In this document: piece by piece, positions 59,826-64,000 of the stretch
How positions within the stretch are numbered: the stretch's first letter is position 1
Layout of the letters: every line of letters starts with the position of its first letter
Assembly: GCF_000730625.1 (NCBI RefSeq)
Contig: NZ_BBIT01000001.1
Span: 266,609-330,608, forward strand
Reading direction: 5' to 3'
DNA: 64,000 nucleotides
Origin: Pseudomonas oryzihabitans NBRC 102199
Lineage (GTDB): Bacteria; Pseudomonadota; Gammaproteobacteria; Pseudomonadales; Pseudomonadaceae
Notes under the pieces: model-generated
The model's input: the letters and a program-made list of their open reading frames with translations, nothing else
What the model was told of the DNA's origin: nothing
Database searches by the model: none
Translations under genes and position numbers: made by a program

Positions 59826-60619
59826 CGCCGCGCCAGGGGTACCACCATGGGGGTGCCGGCCACGGGGTCGTCGATGATCAGGCAGTCCAGGTCGTAGACC
59901 GCCTTGATCAGCGCGGGGGTGACCACGTCGCGCGGGCGGCCGGTGGCCAGCACCTTGCCGTCGCGCATGGCCACCAGGTGGGTGGCGTAGCGACAGGCGT
60001 GGTTGAGGTCGTGCAGCACCATCACCAGGGTGTGGCCCTGCTGGCGATTGAGGTCTTCCAGCAATTCCAGCAGATCGATCTGGTGGGTGATGTCGAGCCA
60101 GGTGGTGGGCTCATCGAGCAGCAGCAGCGGGGTTTCCTGGGCGAGAGCCATGGCGATCCATACCCGCTGGCGCTGGCCGCCGGAAAGGGTGTCCACCGCC
60201 CGGTCGGCCAGCTCGAAGACGCCGGTGGCCTGCATGGCGTGAGTGACCGCGCGCTCGTCGTCGGCGCGCACGCCGCCGAACAGCGTCTGGTGCGGATAGC
60301 GCCCACGGGCCACCAGGTCGCGCACCGAGATGTCGCCCGGGGCCTGGGAGCTCTGTGGCAGCAGACCCAGGCGCCGGGCCACCTCCTTGGTGCGATAGCT
60401 CTGGATCGCTTGGCCGTCCAGCCAGACCTGACCCTGGCTGGGCGCCAGCAGCCGGCTGAGGGTGCGCAGCAGGGTCGACTTGCCGCAGCCGTTGGGACCG
60501 ATGATGACCGTCAGCTCGCCATCGGGGATGGTCAGCGACAGGTCTTCGGCGATCAGCTTGCGGCCGTAGCCCAGGGTCAGGCGCTCGGCGTGCAGGCGCG
60601 AAGCGGGGGCGTCGTTCAT
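59822..60619 (-). CDS. fepC: Ferric enterobactin ABC transporter ATPase FepC
   Basis: A 265-aa ATPase with Walker A GPNGCGKST, signature LSGGQRQRVWIA and Walker B LLLLDEPTTWLD, as in FecE/FepC iron-siderophore importers. The start MNDAPASR overlaps the fepG stop by four bases. A long upstream frame is antisense to permease DNA and was rejected. It powers import of the siderophore complex from the periplasm. Confidence 0.93.
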   Translation of the reverse strand: MNDAPASRLHAERLTLGYGRKLIAEDLSLTIPDGELTVIIGPNGCGKSTLLRTLSRLLAPSQGQVWLDGQAIQSYRTKEVARRLGLLPQSSQAPGDISVRDLVARGRYPHQTLFGGVRADDERAVTHAMQATGVFELADRAVDTLSGGQRQRVWIAMALAQETPLLLLDEPTTWLDITHQIDLLELLEDLNRQQGHTLVMVLHDLNHACRYATHLVAMRDGKVLATGRPRDVVTPALIKAVYDLDCLIIDDPVAGTPMVVPLARR

Positions 60620-61614
60620 GAGCGGCGGGACTCCCAGATGAGCAGGCCGATCAGGTAGAGCCCACCCAGGCTCACCGTGACCAGGCCGACCGGCAGGACA
60701 TAGGGCAGGAACAGGCGCTGGGCGATGAGATCCGCGCCCAGCAGTAGGACCGCGCCGGTGAGGGCGGCGGCGGGCAGCGCCAGGCGCTGGGTGCCGGTCA
60801 GGCGGCGGGCGATCTGCGGCGCGGCCAGGGCGATGAAGGAGATCGGTCCGGCCACCGCGGTGCCGGCGGCGGTGAGCACCACGCCCAGGCCCAGCAGCGA
60901 CAGCCGCGTGCGCTCCACCGGCACGCCGAGGGCGCAGGCGGTGTCGTCGCCCATCTCCAGCAGGAACAGCCGGCGACTCAGCGCCAGGCTGGCTACACCT
61001 GCCAGCAGGATGAAGACCACCGCCGGCCAGGCCTTGGCCCAGGTGATACCGTTGAGCGAGCCGGCGCTCCACAGGCCGGCGCTGAAGGCGGCCTCCAGGG
61101 AGGCGTGGACGATCAGCCAGGTGTTGAGCGCCATCAACAGGGCGCGTACGCCGATGCCGACGATGATGAGTCTGAGGGTATCCACGCCGCTGCCGCGCCA
61201 GGTCAGGGCATAGACTAGGGCCGCGCTGAGCAGGCCGCCGATCAGGGCGGCGGTGGTGCTCCAGAGGATGCTGGCCTGGAACAGCACCAGGGCGACCAGC
61301 ACGCCGCTGTAGGCGCCGGTGTTGAAACCCATGATGTCCGGGCTGCCGAGGGGATTGCGCAGCAGTGACTGGAACAGCGCCCCGCTCAGGCCCAGGGCGG
61401 CGCCGATCAGCAGCGCCAGGGCCACCCGCGGCAGGCGCCATTGGGTGACCACCAGTTCGATGCCGCGCGGCGCCTCGCCGAACAGGGCGCCCAGCACCTG
61501 GGCGGGACTCAGGGCCAGGCTGCCGCTGCCCAGGGCGAACAGGGCGAGCAACAGGGCGCCGCCGAGCAGGGCGAGCAGCACGCCGGGCAGGCGCAGGCGA
61601 CCGGGACGGTTCAT
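60616..61614 (-). CDS. fepG: Ferric enterobactin permease FepG
   Basis: A 332-aa FecCD-family inner-membrane permease with about ten helices. Typical blocks are WRLPRVALALLIGAALGLSG, NPLGSPDIMGFNTGA and FIALAAPQIARRLTG. It overlaps fepD and fepC by four bases on each side, so the three are translated together. In E. coli the same order fepD-fepG-fepC is found. Confidence 0.92.
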   Translation of the reverse strand: MNRPGRLRLPGVLLALLGGALLLALFALGSGSLALSPAQVLGALFGEAPRGIELVVTQWRLPRVALALLIGAALGLSGALFQSLLRNPLGSPDIMGFNTGAYSGVLVALVLFQASILWSTTAALIGGLLSAALVYALTWRGSGVDTLRLIIVGIGVRALLMALNTWLIVHASLEAAFSAGLWSAGSLNGITWAKAWPAVVFILLAGVASLALSRRLFLLEMGDDTACALGVPVERTRLSLLGLGVVLTAAGTAVAGPISFIALAAPQIARRLTGTQRLALPAAALTGAVLLLGADLIAQRLFLPYVLPVGLVTVSLGGLYLIGLLIWESRRS

Positions 61615-62606
61615 GCCCGGCCTCCCTGGCGCTGACGGCGCGCCAGCCAGATCAGCAGCGGCGCGCCGAGGAAGGCGGTCACCACCGAGACGCGCAGCTC
61701 GTTGGTCACCAGCAGGCGGCCGACGATGTCGGCGGTCAGCAGCAGGCTGGGGGTGAACAGCAGGACGAAGGGCAGCAGCCAGCGATGGTCTTCGCCGATG
61801 GCCCAGCGCCCCAGGTGCGGCACCATCAGGCCGACGAAGGCGATGGGGCCGACCGCCGCGGCAGCGGCCCCGCAGAGCAGGGTGATGGCCAGCAGGCCGA
61901 GCAACTGGGTCTGGCGGACCCGGGTGCCGAGGGCCACGGCCAGATCGCTGCCCAGGCTCAGGGCGTTCAAGGCTGGCGCCAGCAGCAGGGCGATGAATAC
62001 CCCGCCCAGCACCGGCAGGCTGGCGCTGCGCAAGAGATCGAGCTGACGGACGTCCAGGGAGCCGAATTGCCAAAATCTCAGCTGATCGTAGACCTGGGGA
62101 TCGAGCAGGGCGATGCCCGAGCTGACGCCTTCGAGCATGGCGCCCAGGGCCACCCCGACCAGCACCAGGCGCATCGGGTTGAAGCCGCCGCCACCGGCGA
62201 TGCCGGCCAGCAGCACCACCAGGCTGGCCAGCAGGGCGCCGCCGAAGGCGAAGCCCAGGTACTGCTCGGGACCGCTGGCGCCGAACAGGGCGATGCCCAG
62301 CACCACGGCGAAACTGGCTCCGGCATTGACGCCGAGGATGCCCGGGTCGGCGAGGGGATTGCGCGTCAGCGCCTGCATCAGGGTGCCGGCCACGCCCAGC
62401 GCCGCTCCGGCGAGCAGCCCGGCGAGGGTGCGTGGCAGCCGCGCCTCGCGCACGATCAGGCAGGCCGGCTCGCTGCAGCCCTGGCCCAGCGCCTGCCAGA
62501 CATCGGCCAGCGGGATGGCGGTGGCGCCGAGCGCCAGGCTGGCAGCCATCACCATGAGCAGCAGGACAGCGGCGCAGCCGAGGATGAGGAGGCGGCGCGG
62601 GGTCAT
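61611..62606 (-). CDS. fepD: Ferric enterobactin permease FepD
   Basis: A 331-aa FecCD-family permease paired with FepG. It shows REARLPRTLAGLLAGAALGVAG, NPLADPGILGVNAGASF and VGLMVPHLGRW. The ATG at 62606 gives MTPRRLLILG directly before the first helix. The gene diverges from entS with about 125 bases between them. Confidence 0.92.
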   Translation of the reverse strand: MTPRRLLILGCAAVLLLMVMAASLALGATAIPLADVWQALGQGCSEPACLIVREARLPRTLAGLLAGAALGVAGTLMQALTRNPLADPGILGVNAGASFAVVLGIALFGASGPEQYLGFAFGGALLASLVVLLAGIAGGGGFNPMRLVLVGVALGAMLEGVSSGIALLDPQVYDQLRFWQFGSLDVRQLDLLRSASLPVLGGVFIALLLAPALNALSLGSDLAVALGTRVRQTQLLGLLAITLLCGAAAAAVGPIAFVGLMVPHLGRWAIGEDHRWLLPFVLLFTPSLLLTADIVGRLLVTNELRVSVVTAFLGAPLLIWLARRQRQGGRA

Positions 62607-62649
62607 CCGCGACGACCGACGGGGAGGGGAGTGGATGAGAACAAGGCGT

Positions 62650-62685
62650 ATTAACACATGATAGTCTGTATTACATGCTAACAGC
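62650..62685. promoter_or_regulatory. Candidate Fur-type dyad between fepD and entS
   Basis: An imperfect dyad, TTAACACATGATA and TATTACATGCTAA around GTCTG, lies in the only AT-rich stretch between fepD and entS. Nine of 13 positions pair. The same intergenic region in E. coli is Fur-controlled. The match to the Fur consensus is weak. Confidence 0.4.
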
Positions 62686-62732
62686 CTTGCCCCGGCGGCT
62701 CGATAGCGTCCCCAGTGTTTTTCCGGTGATTC

Positions 62733-63962
62733 ATGTCCAAGACGTCCTTCCTGCTCGACTTCGGCCTGCTCAGGTCCCACGCCGCCTTTCGCACCCTGTT
62801 CATCGCCCGCCTGGTCTCCGTTCTGTCCCTCGGCCTCCTGGCCGTGGCCATCCCCATCCAGGTCCAGGCGCTGACCGACTCGCCGCTCAAGGTGGGCCTG
62901 GCGCTGAGCATGGCCGGCATCGGCATGTTCGTCGGCCTGCTCACCGGTGGGGTGCTGGCCGACCGCCTGGAGCGGCGCCGGCTGATCCTGGCCGCGCGTT
63001 CCATCTGCGGCCTGGGCTTCATCGGCCTGGCGGTCAACGCCAGCCTGCCCGAGCCGTCGCTGACCGCCATCTACCTGCTGGCGCTGTGGGACGGCTTCTT
63101 TGGCGCCCTGGGCGTGACCGCGCTGCTGGCGGTCACGCCGATCCTGGTCGGGCGCGAATCCATGGTGCAGGCCGGTGCCCTGAACATGCTCAGCGTGCGG
63201 GTGGCGGCCATCGTCGCCCCGCCGCTGGGCACCCTGCTGATCGCCCAGAGTGGCGTGGCCTGGAACTACGGCCTGACCGCCGGCGGTACCCTCATCACCC
63301 TGCTGGTGCTCTTGCGCCTGCCGCCGTTGCCCCCGCCGGAACAGCCACGCGAAACGCCCTGGCAGGCCCTGGGCGGCGGCATCGCCTTCCTCTTCGAGAA
63401 TCGCCTGCTGGGCGCGGTCGCCCTGGTCGGCGCCCTGGTCACCATGGCCAACGCGGTGCGGGTGCTCTATCCGTCGCTGGGGGAGGACTGGGGGCTGGAT
63501 ACCGGACACCTGGGCTGGCTCTATGCCGCCGCGCCCATGGGCGCGGCCATCGGCGCCCTCACCAGTGGCCGACTGAACCAGGCGCCGCGTCCGGGACGTA
63601 CCCTGCTGATGACCGCGGTGGCGACCTTTCTGGCGGTGGCGGTGTTCGCGCTGCTGCCCGGCTTCTGGCTGTCGGCGCTGTGCCTGGTGCTGTTCGGCTA
63701 CCTGGGTGCGCTCAATTCCCTGGTGCAGTACGCGCTGATCCAGCGCCTGACCCCGGATCGCCTGCTGGGGCGCATCAATGCGCTGTGGACGGCGCAGAAC
63801 ATCGGCGGCGAAGCCATCGGCGCGGCGCTGTTCGGCGGTCTGGCCAGCCTGATGCTGCCGGCGCAGGCGGCCTGCGTCTTTGGTCTGGTCGCCACCGGGG
63901 TGGCTGCCCTCTGCTGGGCGCTGGCCCGTGGTCTGCGCCGGGCGGAAAGCCTGGGCGCCTAG
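62733..63962 (+). CDS. entS: Enterobactin exporter EntS (MFS)
   Basis: A 409-aa major-facilitator exporter with about 12 helices. It tracks E. coli EntS: GGVLADRLERRRLIL, CGLGFIGLAVNASLPEPSL, WDGFFGALGVTALLA, VRVLYPSLGEDW and LGRINALWTAQNIGG. It sends newly made enterobactin-type siderophore to the periplasm. The rest of the locus (fepB, entCEBA) would be expected further right. Confidence 0.95.
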   Translation: MSKTSFLLDFGLLRSHAAFRTLFIARLVSVLSLGLLAVAIPIQVQALTDSPLKVGLALSMAGIGMFVGLLTGGVLADRLERRRLILAARSICGLGFIGLAVNASLPEPSLTAIYLLALWDGFFGALGVTALLAVTPILVGRESMVQAGALNMLSVRVAAIVAPPLGTLLIAQSGVAWNYGLTAGGTLITLLVLLRLPPLPPPEQPRETPWQALGGGIAFLFENRLLGAVALVGALVTMANAVRVLYPSLGEDWGLDTGHLGWLYAAAPMGAAIGALTSGRLNQAPRPGRTLLMTAVATFLAVAVFALLPGFWLSALCLVLFGYLGALNSLVQYALIQRLTPDRLLGRINALWTAQNIGGEAIGAALFGGLASLMLPAQAACVFGLVATGVAALCWALARGLRRAESLGA

Positions 63963-64000
63963 CGTGTAAAACCGCCACGGCGTTTCTAACGGGTGCATAC

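Noticed and set aside
63963..64000. Terminator after entS
   Set aside because: The apparent dyad (AAACCGCC/GGCGTTT) is imperfect and has no T run; the window ends here.

Overview
The window comes from a high-GC gammaproteobacterium. DUF1654, the RGP-type chemoreceptors, the PFGI-1/pKLC102-type ICE backbone and the tRNA-Lys attachment site all point to Pseudomonas. The species is my inference only; a P. oryzihabitans-like lineage would fit an enterobactin-type locus.

Region 1 (1-24,962) is one end of an integrative and conjugative element (ICE), coded almost wholly on the minus strand. From left to right it holds a type IVB pilus block (start of pilR, then pilQ, pilP, pilO, pilN, pilL) and a cargo block of an SNF2 helicase, a PcfJ-like protein and a membrane protein in overlapping frames. 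Next come several small genes, including an Rmf/CrpP-fold protein and an unlisted 57-aa membrane protein. The replication and partition module follows: SSB, DUF3158, a PFL_4669-family protein, an STY4528-family replication protein, DUF2857, ParB, a ribbon-helix-helix protein, a HicA-like protein, DnaB, DUF2786 and ParA. The element ends at a 54-bp copy of the 3' half of tRNA-Lys, still followed by a terminator. Two sets of palindromic iterated sites lie in the replication module. One is a nine-unit, 39-bp array whose 19-bp palindrome shows compensatory change. The other is four 15-bp palindromes beside an AT-rich stretch inside the STY4528 gene.

Region 2 (25.0-27.4 kb), outside the attachment site, is a scar zone. 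It carries a decayed pilL fragment, a fragment of the SNF2 helicase gene with an in-frame stop, and a truncated AEC-family transporter gene. These look like remains of an earlier, related element.

Region 3 (25.5-44.7 kb) is chromosomal. It holds four chemoreceptors, a membrane GGDEF-EAL protein, a Rid-family protein, a DUF1654 gene behind a LexA box, an acetyltransferase, a PAP2-phosphatase autotransporter, and an orphan sugar-binding protein paired with a chemoreceptor.

Region 4 (44.8-64 kb) is an enterobactin-type iron locus: a Fur box, a FhuE-type TonB receptor, fes, mbtH/ybdZ, entF, fepC, fepG, fepD and entS. The order follows the enterobacterial locus, but between entF and fepC sits a complete seven-gene cassette: a LacI regulator with a perfect 20-bp operator, a sugar-type ABC importer, a phosphotriesterase-like hydrolase, a glutamine-amidotransferase-like protein and an M20 deacylase. 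Its substrate is unknown. entCEBA and fepB are not in the window and may lie just beyond its right edge.
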